Notes: generated by a model not told the origin, from the letters alone. A stretch of DNA of 64,000 nt from Maricaulis sp965228215 (GCA_965228215.1 OZ245800.1:62001-126000), one strand, 5' to 3'; shown: positions 46,586 through 55,124, numbered from the stretch's first letter. Translations and numbers: made by a program.

Positions 46586-47191
46586 TTAGCGGCGGCGACG
46601 CGATACGCGATCGATCTCGGCCTGTACTTTTTCGTCGACAATGCCCGGCAGGTTGGCGTCGAGCCATTCCTTGAGCATCGGGCGCAGCATGGCGCGCACG
46701 ACACCTTCCAGGGTGCGGCCTTCCTCTTCGGAAATCCGGATCTGGTCAGCTAGCGTATGGAAGGAACCCATGGCAGCCGCTGCAGGCTGTTCGCCCATGA
46801 TGCCGCCCTCTTCCTCGCCGCTGTCGATCGCGTCGAAATCGATCTCCGGCTCCGGATCAAGATCCGGTGCAAGATCGGCAACGTCATCTTCACGGTCGAC
46901 GATCATCAGATCATCATCCATCGACAACGGGTCGGAACCTTCGTCAGCGTCTTCGACCATGTCGGTCAGTTCGAGAACGTCGTCGGCCTCTTCGGCGGCC
47001 GGGGCCTCGTCGAACATGGCGTCGACATCGTCCTGGCCAACGTCTTCAGATTCGTCTTCCGGGGCAGGTTTGGCAGCAGCTTCGGCTTCCGCCTCCGGTG
47101 CGCCCTCTTCCTCGTCCTCATTGATGATCCGGCGGATCGAGGAGAGGATCTCCTCCATCGACGGTTCGTTCTCGGCGTTTTGCTCAGCCAT
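46586..47191 (-). CDS. popZ: Polar organising protein PopZ (DUF2497)
   Basis: A 201-residue PopZ. The N-terminal helix EPSMEEILSSIRRIINEDEE recruits client proteins, a long acidic Pro/Glu/Asp linker follows, and the C-terminal oligomerisation helices end with LEGVVRAMLRPMLKEWLDANLPGIV. PopZ forms polar matrices that tether the centromere through ParB and collect cell-cycle kinases. The linker is longer than in Caulobacter crescentus. Placed between tolC and valS. Confidence 0.93.
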   Translation of the reverse strand: MAEQNAENEPSMEEILSSIRRIINEDEEEGAPEAEAEAAAKPAPEDESEDVGQDDVDAMFDEAPAAEEADDVLELTDMVEDADEGSDPLSMDDDLMIVDREDDVADLAPDLDPEPEIDFDAIDSGEEEGGIMGEQPAAAAMGSFHTLADQIRISEEEGRTLEGVVRAMLRPMLKEWLDANLPGIVDEKVQAEIDRVSRRRR

Positions 47192-47231
47192 GTCCTCGGG
47201 GTCCTTCAGGTCCGTGGCTTCTCCTAAGAGG

Positions 47232-47254
47232 CGAATAAACCGGGTGTTTCCCGG
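47232..47254 (-). terminator. Probable terminator of tolC
   Basis: Minus-strand stem CCGGG/CCCGG (plus a wobble pair) with loop AAACA followed by TTTATT, 30 bp after the tolC stop and 41 bp before popZ. Confidence 0.5.
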
Positions 47255-47283
47255 CCTGTCCAGCCTGTGATTCCCTGAAAAGG

Positions 47284-48675
47284 CTAATCCCAGGGCGTTA
47301 AGTCAAAGTTAGGAATGCGCGGACCGCGCGTCGCCGGGTCGGATTCATAAGGCTGGACATCCAATCCCAGCCCTTCGGCCGAGAGCAGGCCCATCGCCTG
47401 GAGCAGGCGATAACCGGCCACATATGAATCACGCTCGGCCGTCACGAGGGTGAGTCGCGAATCAAGCAATTCCTGTTCGGCGTTGAGAACGTCGAGCGTG
47501 GTGCGGATGCCGACAAAGGCTTCCTGCTGCACGCCTTCCAGCGCGATTTCGTTGGCGCGCACGGCCTGCTGGCTCGATTCGATCACGGCCAGGGAGGTGA
47601 CATACCCGCTCCAGGCATTCGTCACGCCCTCGGTCACGAGGCGACGCGCCTCGCGGACCTGGTGACGGGCCTGTTCTTCCTGGGCGACTGCGGCACGCAC
47701 GCGCGAACGGTTCAGACCGCCGGTGAAGATCGGCATGGAGACCCGGCCGACAATGCTCGTGGAGTCGCGCTCATCGCCGGAGAAGTTGGAATCGCGGGCC
47801 GCCGAGGCGGTCGCCTGGATCGAGACTTCCGGGCGCAGGGCACCGCGGGCCACGCGGATGGCGTGCTGGGCGGCCTCTTCGCTGTACTGGGCAGCCAGCA
47901 ATTGCGGGCTGTTGTTGAAGGCGAGCTCGGCAGCATCCGCCAGCGCATCCGGCAGCGGCGGCAGGGCCGGCGGCTCCTCCAGCGTGGCCGGCGGCTCGCC
48001 GGTGACACGTTGATAGGCGGCACGGCTCGCAGCGAGCTGGGCTTGGGCAGCGGACAGCTGGGCCTGGGCGCCTGAGAGGCGTGCCTCGGCCTGGGCCACG
48101 TCGGTGCGGGTGATCTCGCCGACCTCGAACCGGTCACGCGCGGCCTGGAGCTGCTGGGCGAGAACGTCGACATTGTTGCGGCGGATGGAGACGACTTCCT
48201 GGTCGCGGCGCACATCCATGAAGGCGGTCACGGCATCGACGAGCACGGTCTGCTCGACGGCGCGCAGGCCCTCGCGGCCGGCCATGACGAGGGCGGACGC
48301 CTGGTCGATGGCGCCATCGGTTCGGCCACCGCGATAAATCGACTGGCTGGCGCTGAGGGAATAATTCTTCGGGGTGGAGTCGCTTTCGCTCGAATTGACC
48401 TGCGGAACGCCGCCAAACACGAAAGTACTGGTGCTTTCACTATGCTGCCGGCTGATCGAGGCATCGGCGGCCACGCTGGGCAGGCGCGCGGACCGGGCTT
48501 GGACCTCGCCTTCCTCGGTGGTGCGCAGGCGGGCGCGCTCGGCCTGGAGCGTAGGGTTGGAATTGTACGCCGTGGTCAGCGTGTCCTCGAGCGACTGCGC
48601 GTGCGCGGTCGCGGCAAGCGCCAGCAGCGACACACTACCCGCAAGGGCAACAGCCATGCGTGAAAGAACCTTCAT
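47284..48675 (-). CDS. tolC: TolC family outer-membrane efflux channel
   Basis: A 463-residue outer-membrane factor with a signal peptide (ends AHAQ) and two repeated TolC halves. LEDTLTTAYNSNPTLQAERARL starts repeat one, DALADAAELAFNNSPQLLAAQY repeat two; long heptad helices form the periplasmic tunnel. It exports substrates for type I secretion or RND/MFS pumps. It is the only such channel in the window. A palindromic operator overlaps its predicted promoter. Confidence 0.92.
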   Translation of the reverse strand: MKVLSRMAVALAGSVSLLALAATAHAQSLEDTLTTAYNSNPTLQAERARLRTTEEGEVQARSARLPSVAADASISRQHSESTSTFVFGGVPQVNSSESDSTPKNYSLSASQSIYRGGRTDGAIDQASALVMAGREGLRAVEQTVLVDAVTAFMDVRRDQEVVSIRRNNVDVLAQQLQAARDRFEVGEITRTDVAQAEARLSGAQAQLSAAQAQLAASRAAYQRVTGEPPATLEEPPALPPLPDALADAAELAFNNSPQLLAAQYSEEAAQHAIRVARGALRPEVSIQATASAARDSNFSGDERDSTSIVGRVSMPIFTGGLNRSRVRAAVAQEEQARHQVREARRLVTEGVTNAWSGYVTSLAVIESSQQAVRANEIALEGVQQEAFVGIRTTLDVLNAEQELLDSRLTLVTAERDSYVAGYRLLQAMGLLSAEGLGLDVQPYESDPATRGPRIPNFDLTPWD

Positions 48676-48772
48676 ACCCTAACCTCTCTCCGTCGGGAGC
48701 CCTCGCGGCGTCCGTCCCCGATGCCATCATAGCGTTCATTAACCACGACGTCAGCGGCAATACCATGGATGG

Positions 48773-48801
48773 GATATAGGCACAGCCACATTAAAAGTGA
48801 A
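48773..48801 (-). promoter_or_regulatory. Predicted tolC promoter
   Basis: On the minus strand TTCACT (48796-48801) and TATATC (48773-48778) are separated by exactly 17 bp, a good sigma-70-type arrangement about 98 bp before the tolC start. The -35 element lies inside the palindrome at 48797-48811. Confidence 0.5.
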
Positions 48802-48811
48802 CAGTGTTCAC
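48797..48811. promoter_or_regulatory. 15-bp palindromic operator upstream of tolC
   Basis: GTGAACA-G-TGTTCAC is a perfect palindrome with 7-bp arms, overlapping the predicted -35 box. The pattern resembles TetR-family repressor sites of efflux genes. No TetR gene is in the window. Confidence 0.6.
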
Positions 48812-48900
48812 CCTGACGTTTCGGTAATGCACCCCATACAGTGGCGCATACGCGGAAACTCGTTCATTTCCGTCGGAGGAAAAGTGCTGAATGCTGTTTT

Positions 48901-49554
48901 CTAGAGCGAGAAGGCGCGCGGACGCTCGAAACCCGGGATCAGGCGCGCCTGTGCGTCGAACACGCAGCGATCACCGATTCCCGCATCAGACTTGGTGAAT
49001 ACGGTCGCCTTGCCGACCGGACCGTCGCGCAAAACCACGACCAGACGGCCACCATCAGCAAGCTGGTCAAACCAGGCCGGAGAGACCTCTTCGACGGCGC
49101 CATTGACGAAAATCACGTCGAACGGGCCCTGATCGGGAACGCCGGCCTTGAGATCGCCCTTGATGACAACTGCGTTATCGGCGCCGGCCTCGGTCAGGAT
49201 GGCCGTCGAACGATCAAGGGAATCCTCGTCATCCTCGAGACCCACGACCGTCTCGGCGAGATTGGCCAGGACAGCGGAGGAATAACCGCGGCCCGGCGCG
49301 ATCACCAGGACGATATCGTCGGACTGGATGTCGGCAGCCTGGATCAGCTTGGCGAGATCGCGCGGACGCATCATCGAGCGCACATCATTCGTCGCCACTT
49401 CATCATCCGCATAGGCGGAGGCAAGCTTGGCGCGCGGCGTGAAGATATGCCGGGGCGTCTTCAGGAAAGCGCCGAGAATACGCCGGTCGGTCACATCGGC
49501 CGGCCGGATCTGGCAATCCACCATGTGCTGTCGTGCCTGATCGAATTCGCTCAC
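48901..49554 (-). CDS. PCMT-family methyltransferase next to tolC
   Basis: A 217-residue protein of the isoaspartate methyltransferase family. The fold is retained (MVDCQIRPADVTDRRILGAFLKTPRH, FDVIFVNGAVEEV) but the AdoMet loop reads IAPGRGYSSAVLA instead of the canonical GTGSGY form, and it differs strongly from Pcm at 25803. Such PCMT-like genes commonly precede tolC in alphaproteobacteria. Activity on isoaspartate is uncertain. Confidence 0.8.
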   Translation of the reverse strand: MSEFDQARQHMVDCQIRPADVTDRRILGAFLKTPRHIFTPRAKLASAYADDEVATNDVRSMMRPRDLAKLIQAADIQSDDIVLVIAPGRGYSSAVLANLAETVVGLEDDEDSLDRSTAILTEAGADNAVVIKGDLKAGVPDQGPFDVIFVNGAVEEVSPAWFDQLADGGRLVVVLRDGPVGKATVFTKSDAGIGDRCVFDAQARLIPGFERPRAFSL

Positions 49555-49668
49555 GAATCTCTCCCTGCCCTGGAACCGCTCGCCGCGGAGTGGCGGCTGT
49601 ATATCGCGCCTCGCGCCTGCCCGGCAAGCGTTCCACTGCGTGCGCGTCGATAAAGCGCAGCGGCGCCT

Positions 49669-50088
49669 CTATTTCAGGAAACCGTCATGGCGCAGATAGA
49701 TCAGCGCGAGCGCCACCAGGAGCGGCACACCGAGATCGATCAGCCCCGATCCCTCGATCGCGACCTGGCCGGCCAGGGGAAGCAGCGCCCAGTCCAGCAA
49801 TTGCAGTCCGGCACCCGCGAGCACCAGGTAGAGGGCGATGGCCTTGCGCAGGATCAGCGCGACCAGTCCGGCCACGCCCACGACATAACCCGCATAGAAA
49901 GCGAAGTTCTGGAAGGGCGACAGGTCGTTGATGACGTCGACGAGGCCCGGTGGAAGACTGGTAACGGGTTGCAGACCCAGCCGATAGAGCGTCTCGGGCA
50001 CGATCGCCATCGTGTAGAGGGCGAGACCTCCCACGACCAGCAGAAGTGCGATGCCGTAAACGGCATAATCGATGATCCGTCGATCCAT
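49669..50088 (-). CDS. Integral membrane protein of unknown function
   Basis: A 139-residue protein with four membrane helices (about 8-28, 62-82, 84-104, 112-132) and a soluble loop near 30-60. ATG 50088 begins MDRRIIDYAVYGIALL. No family recognised; isolated gene between a methyltransferase and tRNA genes. Confidence 0.6.
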   Translation of the reverse strand: MDRRIIDYAVYGIALLLVVGGLALYTMAIVPETLYRLGLQPVTSLPPGLVDVINDLSPFQNFAFYAGYVVGVAGLVALILRKAIALYLVLAGAGLQLLDWALLPLAGQVAIEGSGLIDLGVPLLVALALIYLRHDGFLK

Positions 50089-50293
50089 CCTGACAGCCTG
50101 CCCTATCCCGTCGCTCTATCTGTCCCGGCGCCTGTGCCTCGGTCCCTGCGAAGCTTTGTCCCTGTACGCGGCGTGCGTCGAACACGCGCGTCGCGAACGC
50201 ATATAATATGGCATGAAATGGACCGGCCACCGGAAATGAAAGATTGCTTGCGCCCGAAAACCCCACGCCCTAAAAGCTTCGATCTCGCAGGAC

Positions 50294-50367
50294 GGCACCG
50301 TGGCGGAGTGGCTACGCAGCGGATTGCAAATCCGTGTACCCCGGTTCGATTCCGGGCGGTGCCTCCA
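50294..50367 (+). tRNA. tRNA-Cys (GCA), copy 1
   Basis: Full cloverleaf: acceptor GGCACCG/CGGTGCC, D-arm GCG-CGC, anticodon loop TTGCAAA with GCA, T-arm CCCGG-TTCGATT-CCGGG, discriminator T and encoded CCA (50365-50367). Confidence 0.96.
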
Positions 50368-50459
50368 ACCTCCCCGACATTTGCAGTGAAGTTGCAGTCA
50401 AATTGATTGCAGTTTTTACGCTTGCGAAAGCCTTCTCGTATATCCCTACTGCGTGTGAG

Positions 50460-50533
50460 GGCTCTGTGGCGGAGCGGCGACGCGGCGGATTGCAAATCCG
50501 CACACCCTGGTTCAACTCCAGGCGGAGCCTCCA
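50460..50533 (+). tRNA. tRNA-Cys (GCA), copy 2
   Basis: Acceptor GGCTCTG/CGGAGCC (one T-G wobble), D-arm GCG-CGC, anticodon loop TTGCAAA with GCA, T-arm CCTGG-TTCAACT-CCAGG, encoded CCA (50531-50533). It differs from copy 1 in acceptor, D-loop and T-arm but keeps paired stems. A TTTACG-N18-TATATC promoter-like pair lies just upstream. Confidence 0.93.
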
Positions 50534-50552
50534 ACTTCCTGCCGGTAGCAGA

Positions 50553-51248
50553 TCAAAAGGGAATCGCCTCGCCCTTGTGATCGAAAAACCCGCCTGAATC
50601 CGCGCTTCCCAGACCGTCGATCACGTCGAGAATCTGCGCCGCAGCAATCTCCGGGTCCCGCACATCCAGCCCTGACTTCGCGAACGGATCGGACAGGCGC
50701 GTCGAGACTGTGCCCGGGTGCAGCGCCACACAAATCGCCTCCGGCGCGCGGCGTGCAAGTTCGATGGCGTTGCAGCGGACCAGCTGATTCAGCGCGGCCT
50801 TGGCGGCGCGATAGGCATGCCATCCACCCAGGCGGTTATCGCTGATCGAGCCGACGCGCGCCGATAAGGTCGCGAACACGCTGCGGGATTTGCGCGGCAG
50901 GCGCGGCAGGATGTGTTTCATCAACAGGGCCGGACCGATCGTGTTGACCGCATAGGCATGGGCGAGGTGAGCCGCATCGAGTTCGCGCCAGCTCTTTTCC
51001 GGCATGAAGCCTTCGCCGTGCAGGAATCCGGTCGCGTCGATCACCACGCCCAGCTCGGCACCCGCGAGTTCGTCGGCCAGCTCAGCGGCCAGCACCTCGA
51101 TCGAGCCTTCGTCCAGCAAATCGAAACCGGGGATGTCGCGGCGCGACCAGCGCAGCGTTTCCGCGCCGGGCTCGCGTTGATCGAGAGCGTTGGCCAGAGC
51201 AGCCCCGATCCCGCCTGAGGCGCCGATGACGAGATTTCGCGCGGGCAT
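50553..51248 (-). CDS. SDR family oxidoreductase
   Basis: A 231-residue short-chain dehydrogenase: GASGGIGAAL cofactor loop, NTIGPALLMKH, the Ser of ATLSARVGS and YRAAKAALNQL with the catalytic Tyr-Lys. ATG 51248 follows GGAGAG. It is divergent from the Fe-S photolyase gene with 69 bp between starts, a neighbour often seen beside photolyases in proteobacteria. The substrate is unknown. Confidence 0.85.
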   Translation of the reverse strand: MPARNLVIGASGGIGAALANALDQREPGAETLRWSRRDIPGFDLLDEGSIEVLAAELADELAGAELGVVIDATGFLHGEGFMPEKSWRELDAAHLAHAYAVNTIGPALLMKHILPRLPRKSRSVFATLSARVGSISDNRLGGWHAYRAAKAALNQLVRCNAIELARRAPEAICVALHPGTVSTRLSDPFAKSGLDVRDPEIAAAQILDVIDGLGSADSGGFFDHKGEAIPF

Positions 51249-51317
51249 GATTTCACTCTCCAACTGGTCCGGCCGTGCTTGGAATACGTATCCGGTCAAG
51301 AAATGGATTGACCCGTC

Positions 51318-52847
51318 ATGACCAATCTCGTGCTGATCCTCGGCGACCAGCTCTCGCCTGCCCTTTCCAGCCTGTCCGCCAGCGAGCCCGGCGCGGCCGA
51401 GATCCTGATGGCCGAGGTCTGGGACGAGGCGCGCTATGCCCCGCACCACAAGCAGAAGCTGGCCTTCATCTTCTCGGCCATGCGCCATTTCGCCCGGGAG
51501 ATCGAGGCCGACGGGTGGACGGTGCATTATCGCCGGTTGGACGAGGACACACCCGCGCAATCCCTGTTCGAGGCTGTGCGGGACCAGCTGGCGCGCGGCG
51601 AATATCGCCGCCTGGTGCTGACCGAACCCGGCGAGTGGCGCCTGCTTGAGGAAGCGCGCAGGTGGAGCGAGCGCCTGGGTATCGATGTGATCATCGCTGC
51701 TGATGACCGCTTCCTCGCCTCGCACGATGATTTCGAGGGCTGGGCCGAGGGACGCAAGCAATTGCGGATGGAGTATTTCTACCGCGAGATGCGCCGGCGC
51801 AGCGGCTTGCTGATGGACGGCGACCAGCCGGCCGGCGGCAAGTGGAATTATGACGCCGAGAACCGCAAACCGGCCGCGCCCGACATGTTCATGCCAGCGC
51901 CCTTCCGGGCCGAGCCGGATACGATCACGCAGGATGTGCTCGCCATGGTCGAACGCCTGTGTCCGGACGCATTCGGCACGCTGGACAGTTTTGCGTTCGC
52001 GGTGACGCGATCAGGCGCGCAATCAGCCTGCGACCATTTCATGCGCCACGCCCTGCCATCCTTCGGCGACTATCAGGATGCGATGCTCAGCGGATCGCCC
52101 TTCCTCTATCACTCCATCCTGTCGGGCTACATCAATGTCGGCCTGCTGGACCCGATGGCGGTCTGCCAGGCCGCCGAAGCGGAATTCGCCGCCGGACGGG
52201 CACCGTTGAACGCAGTCGAGGGCTTCATCCGGCAAATCCTGGGCTGGCGCGAATACATCCGCGGCATCTACTGGCTGCAGGGCCCGGACTATGTGCGCGA
52301 GAACGCGCTGGGCGCCACGCGTGACCTGCCAGACTTCTACTGGTCAGGCGAGACCGATATGGCCTGTCTGGCCGCCGCCATCGGTCAGACGCGCGACCAT
52401 GCCTATGCCCACCATATCCAGCGCCTGATGGTCACCGGCACCTTCGCCATGCTGGCGGGCGTCGACCCGCACCAGGTCCATGAATGGTATCTCGGCGTCT
52501 ATATCGATGCCTTCGAATGGGTCGAGGCACCCAATGTGATCGGCATGTCGCAATTCGCCGATGGCGGCGTGGTTGCATCCAAACCCTATGCCGCCAGCGG
52601 CGCCTATATCGACCGCATGTCCGATTATTGCGGCTCGTGCCGCTATTCGGTGAAGGACAAGACCGGTCCGGGCAGCTGCCCCTTCAATTCTCTCTACTGG
52701 GACTTCCTGGACCGCAATGCCGACACCCTGAGAGGCAATCCGCGTCTCGGCCCCGTCTATCGCACCTGGGATCGTATGAATGACGAGAAACAGGCCGCCT
52801 ATCGCGACCGCGCCTCCGACGTATTGGCCGATCTCGACCGGCTCTGA
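51318..52847 (+). CDS. Fe-S bacterial cryptochrome/(6-4) photolyase (PhrB-like)
   Basis: A 509-residue FeS-BCP family protein. Four cysteines for a [4Fe-4S] cluster are at residues 350, 438, 441 and 454, the same numbers reported for Agrobacterium PhrB. The N-terminus NLVLILGDQLSP binds the antenna chromophore (dimethyl-ribityllumazine in PhrB), and the C-terminal half binds FAD. It should repair UV-induced (6-4) photoproducts with blue light. Its 3' end overlaps the antisense DUF2256 gene. Confidence 0.93.
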   Translation: MTNLVLILGDQLSPALSSLSASEPGAAEILMAEVWDEARYAPHHKQKLAFIFSAMRHFAREIEADGWTVHYRRLDEDTPAQSLFEAVRDQLARGEYRRLVLTEPGEWRLLEEARRWSERLGIDVIIAADDRFLASHDDFEGWAEGRKQLRMEYFYREMRRRSGLLMDGDQPAGGKWNYDAENRKPAAPDMFMPAPFRAEPDTITQDVLAMVERLCPDAFGTLDSFAFAVTRSGAQSACDHFMRHALPSFGDYQDAMLSGSPFLYHSILSGYINVGLLDPMAVCQAAEAEFAAGRAPLNAVEGFIRQILGWREYIRGIYWLQGPDYVRENALGATRDLPDFYWSGETDMACLAAAIGQTRDHAYAHHIQRLMVTGTFAMLAGVDPHQVHEWYLGVYIDAFEWVEAPNVIGMSQFADGGVVASKPYAASGAYIDRMSDYCGSCRYSVKDKTGPGSCPFNSLYWDFLDRNADTLRGNPRLGPVYRTWDRMNDEKQAAYRDRASDVLADLDRL

Positions 52848-52975
52848 CGGCAGCGCTGCGAGCAATACTTCACCTCATCCCAGACATCCGCCCATTTGCG
52901 GCGCCATTCGAACGGACGGCCGCAGGTGATGCAGGTCTTGCTCGGTTTGGGATTCTTGCACGAACGATGGGCCAT
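52799..52975 (-). CDS. DUF2256 zinc-ribbon protein
   Basis: A 58-residue protein: CITCGRPFEWRRKWADVWDEVKYCSQRC gives a CxxC...CxxxC zinc site plus the conserved WxxxWDEV. DUF2256 genes are typically next to photolyases or cryptochromes. Its start lies 3 bp after the upstream photolyase stop, so it is co-transcribed with it, and its last 49 bp overlap the opposite-strand Fe-S photolyase gene. The role is unknown. Confidence 0.82.
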   Translation of the reverse strand: MAHRSCKNPKPSKTCITCGRPFEWRRKWADVWDEVKYCSQRCRQSRSRSANTSEARSR

Positions 52976-52977
52976 GA

Positions 52978-54504
52978 TCACAGATCCAGTCGCATTTGCG
53001 GGCTCGGCGCTCTGGTGTTCCGAGCCGATCGTCTACGAGCCGGACGACGGCTGGCATGGCGTTCCAGTATGTCCGCCGTCCGGGCGCGCACCTCGCTCTG
53101 CCGGCGGGCCTGGAATATCCGGTCCCGCGCCTCACGGGTTGCCGTGGCGAGCTCGATCACGGGTTCCGGATAGGCCTTGCCGAGCAGGCGGCCGGCCTCT
53201 TCCCATTTCCAGGGCTCGTGCAGGAAACGATCCGGTACATCCGCGAGTTCTGGTAGCCAGTGACGCATGAACGCCCCGTCCGGGTCTTGGTCATGCCCCT
53301 GTTTCACCGGGTTGTAGATGCGGACTGCATTGATCCCGGTCACGCCGGATTGCATCTGCATTTGCGGCCAGTGGATGCCCGGTTCGAAATCGGTGAATTG
53401 CCGCGCGAGATGCAGACCGCTGACCTGCCAGGGCTGCCAGAGCTGATAACTTGCGAAGGCGGCAAGCATGGCCCGCATCCGGAAATTCATCCAGCCGGTC
53501 CGGTCGAGTGCGCGCAGACAGGCATCCACGAAGGGGAAGCCGGTCTCGCCGCGCTGCCAGGCGGCCAGCAATCCGGCGTCGGTCTCGCCGGAGCGCAGAT
53601 CATCGAGCCGTGCATTCATCGCCCGGAATTCCAGTTCCGGCTCGCTTTCCAGTTTCTGGATGAAATGATCGCGCCAGGCCAGGCGGCTCATGAAACTGCG
53701 CATCGAACCCGGCCAGCCACCACCAAGCCCCTCCGCGGCTATCCCGGCCTGGCGGCGCCAACCGGCCTGTGCGGCTTCTCGCAGCGAGAGACAGCCCCAG
53801 GCGAGATAGGGCGAGAGCCTTGAACAATGCTCGGCTCCGGCCAGCGGCGAGGACATGGCCTTGCGATAGGGTTCGCCGGTCTCGTTGAGAAAACGCGCGA
53901 GAGCGCGCAGACCGTGCGCCCGGCCGCCCGGCTGCCGCTCCGGACAGGGATCGGGTGCCAGGCCGATCGCCTCCGGTTCGGGCACTTCACCGCCGCCGGT
54001 CCAGCCCTTGGGCGCGGTCACGGCGGGTATGTCCTGAAGTGCAGTGCGCATGCGACGGGCCCAGTGCGCGGACCATCTGGTCCGCTTGCGCAAACCGCGG
54101 ATGACCGCCGATTGCGGCAGCTCCTTCCAGCTCACCCCGGCCGACCGCGCCCATGCCGCAACCCGCTTGTCGCGGTCAAACGTCCAGGCATTGCCGGTCT
54201 CTTGGTGGGACCAGAGCTGTGCGGCACCTGTCTCGGCCCTGACGCGGTCCAGCATCTCGATCGCGTCGCCCACCAGGATCCGTAGGGGTATGCCGGCGGC
54301 GGCGCAGCTCTCGGACAATTCCACCAGACATTCGCGCAGGAAGGCATATTGCCGGGCCGACGTGTCCGGCAGTTTCCAGTAGTCTGGCTCGATGATGAAA
54401 ACCGGCGCAACCGGCCCCGCCGCAGCCGCATGGACCAGCGCTGCGTGATCCGCCAGCCGCAGATCGCGCTTGAACCAGAGGATTTGGACAGGTGCAGACG
54501 TCAT
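52978..54504 (-). CDS. FAD-binding class I-type DNA photolyase/cryptochrome
   Basis: A 508-residue photolyase: LWFKRDLRLADHAALVHAAA starts the antenna domain; the FAD-binding block CSRLSPYLAWGCLSLREA and the C-terminal GINAVRIYNPVKQGHDQDPDGAFMRHWLPEL match cyclobutane-dimer photolyases and close cryptochromes. The last 40 residues are Arg-rich (ARRQSEVRARTADIL, SRRPARRRSARNTR) and could add DNA affinity. Operon with DUF2256. Confidence 0.9.
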   Translation of the reverse strand: MTSAPVQILWFKRDLRLADHAALVHAAAAGPVAPVFIIEPDYWKLPDTSARQYAFLRECLVELSESCAAAGIPLRILVGDAIEMLDRVRAETGAAQLWSHQETGNAWTFDRDKRVAAWARSAGVSWKELPQSAVIRGLRKRTRWSAHWARRMRTALQDIPAVTAPKGWTGGGEVPEPEAIGLAPDPCPERQPGGRAHGLRALARFLNETGEPYRKAMSSPLAGAEHCSRLSPYLAWGCLSLREAAQAGWRRQAGIAAEGLGGGWPGSMRSFMSRLAWRDHFIQKLESEPELEFRAMNARLDDLRSGETDAGLLAAWQRGETGFPFVDACLRALDRTGWMNFRMRAMLAAFASYQLWQPWQVSGLHLARQFTDFEPGIHWPQMQMQSGVTGINAVRIYNPVKQGHDQDPDGAFMRHWLPELADVPDRFLHEPWKWEEAGRLLGKAYPEPVIELATATREARDRIFQARRQSEVRARTADILERHASRRPARRRSARNTRAPSPQMRLDL

Positions 54505-54537
54505 CTCCCGAGCAGATAGCTCGGGACAGACGGCGGT

Positions 54538-54891
54538 CTAGGCGGTCTCGCTGACCTTTTCGCCGGTCGCGACACCGGCCTTTTCCAGCTCGGCATCCAG
54601 CTTGCCGGTCAGGAAACAGGCAAACATCTTGTAATCGCTGATCAGCGACCAGAGCGGATAGGTGAAGGTCGCCGGCTTGTTGCGCTCGACAAAGGCGTGG
54701 CTGACCCAGGCAAAGAAATAACCCGCGACCGGCACTCCCAGCAGCAGCCACCAGGTCTGCGTGAACAGGGCATAGAGCAAGACCAGCGGCGCCAGGGTGG
54801 AGCCAACGAAATGCCAGTTCCGCGTCGCCGGACGGCTGTGTTCCTGGAGATAGTACGGCCAGAAGGCCTCGAAGGTCTGATATTCACGCAC
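54538..54891 (-). CDS. DUF962/Mpo1-like membrane protein
   Basis: A 117-residue protein with two or three membrane helices and the family histidines in YYLQEHSRPATRNWHFVG and WVSHAFVERNKPATF. Yeast Mpo1 of this family is an Fe2+-dependent dioxygenase for 2-hydroxy fatty acids; the same chemistry is possible here. It ends 34 bp after the photolyase start on the same strand and could be in the same transcript. Confidence 0.85.
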   Translation of the reverse strand: MREYQTFEAFWPYYLQEHSRPATRNWHFVGSTLAPLVLLYALFTQTWWLLLGVPVAGYFFAWVSHAFVERNKPATFTYPLWSLISDYKMFACFLTGKLDAELEKAGVATGEKVSETA

Positions 54892-55124
54892 GATACGCTC
54901 CCCGATTCGCTGGTCACCCCGAAGTGTAGGTCAAATCTGTAGCATGTCAGCACGGAACGCCGGAATCCGGCGCGTCGACCGGCGGAAACATGGAAAAGAG
55001 AGAGCTAAAACTTTCACGAACATTTCCATGATTCCATTAGGAAATCGGCAAGGACACTAAACCAAATGCGTAATTGGCCCGCCCGAATTAACCAGTCCTT
55101 AAGGGTTCGCGGTCGAGTTTACGC
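54892..55124. other. Non-coding structured region between DUF962 and a candidate sRNA
   Basis: No convincing gene. It contains a 15-bp palindrome CGCCGGA-A-TCCGGCG (54958-54972) centred on a GAATC CcrM site, and two mutually exclusive stems: CATGGAAA (54989-54996) with TTTCCATG (55023-55030), or ATTTCC (55022-55027) with a later GGAAAT. A CtrA box at 55088-55102 ends it. Confidence 0.5.
55088..55102 (+). promoter_or_regulatory. CtrA-type binding box
   Basis: Exact TTAA-N7-TTAA (half-sites 55088-55091 and 55099-55102), the motif of the CtrA cell-cycle regulator. It lies about 25-30 bp before the start of the candidate small RNA, the spacing seen at CtrA-activated promoters. Confidence 0.55.
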
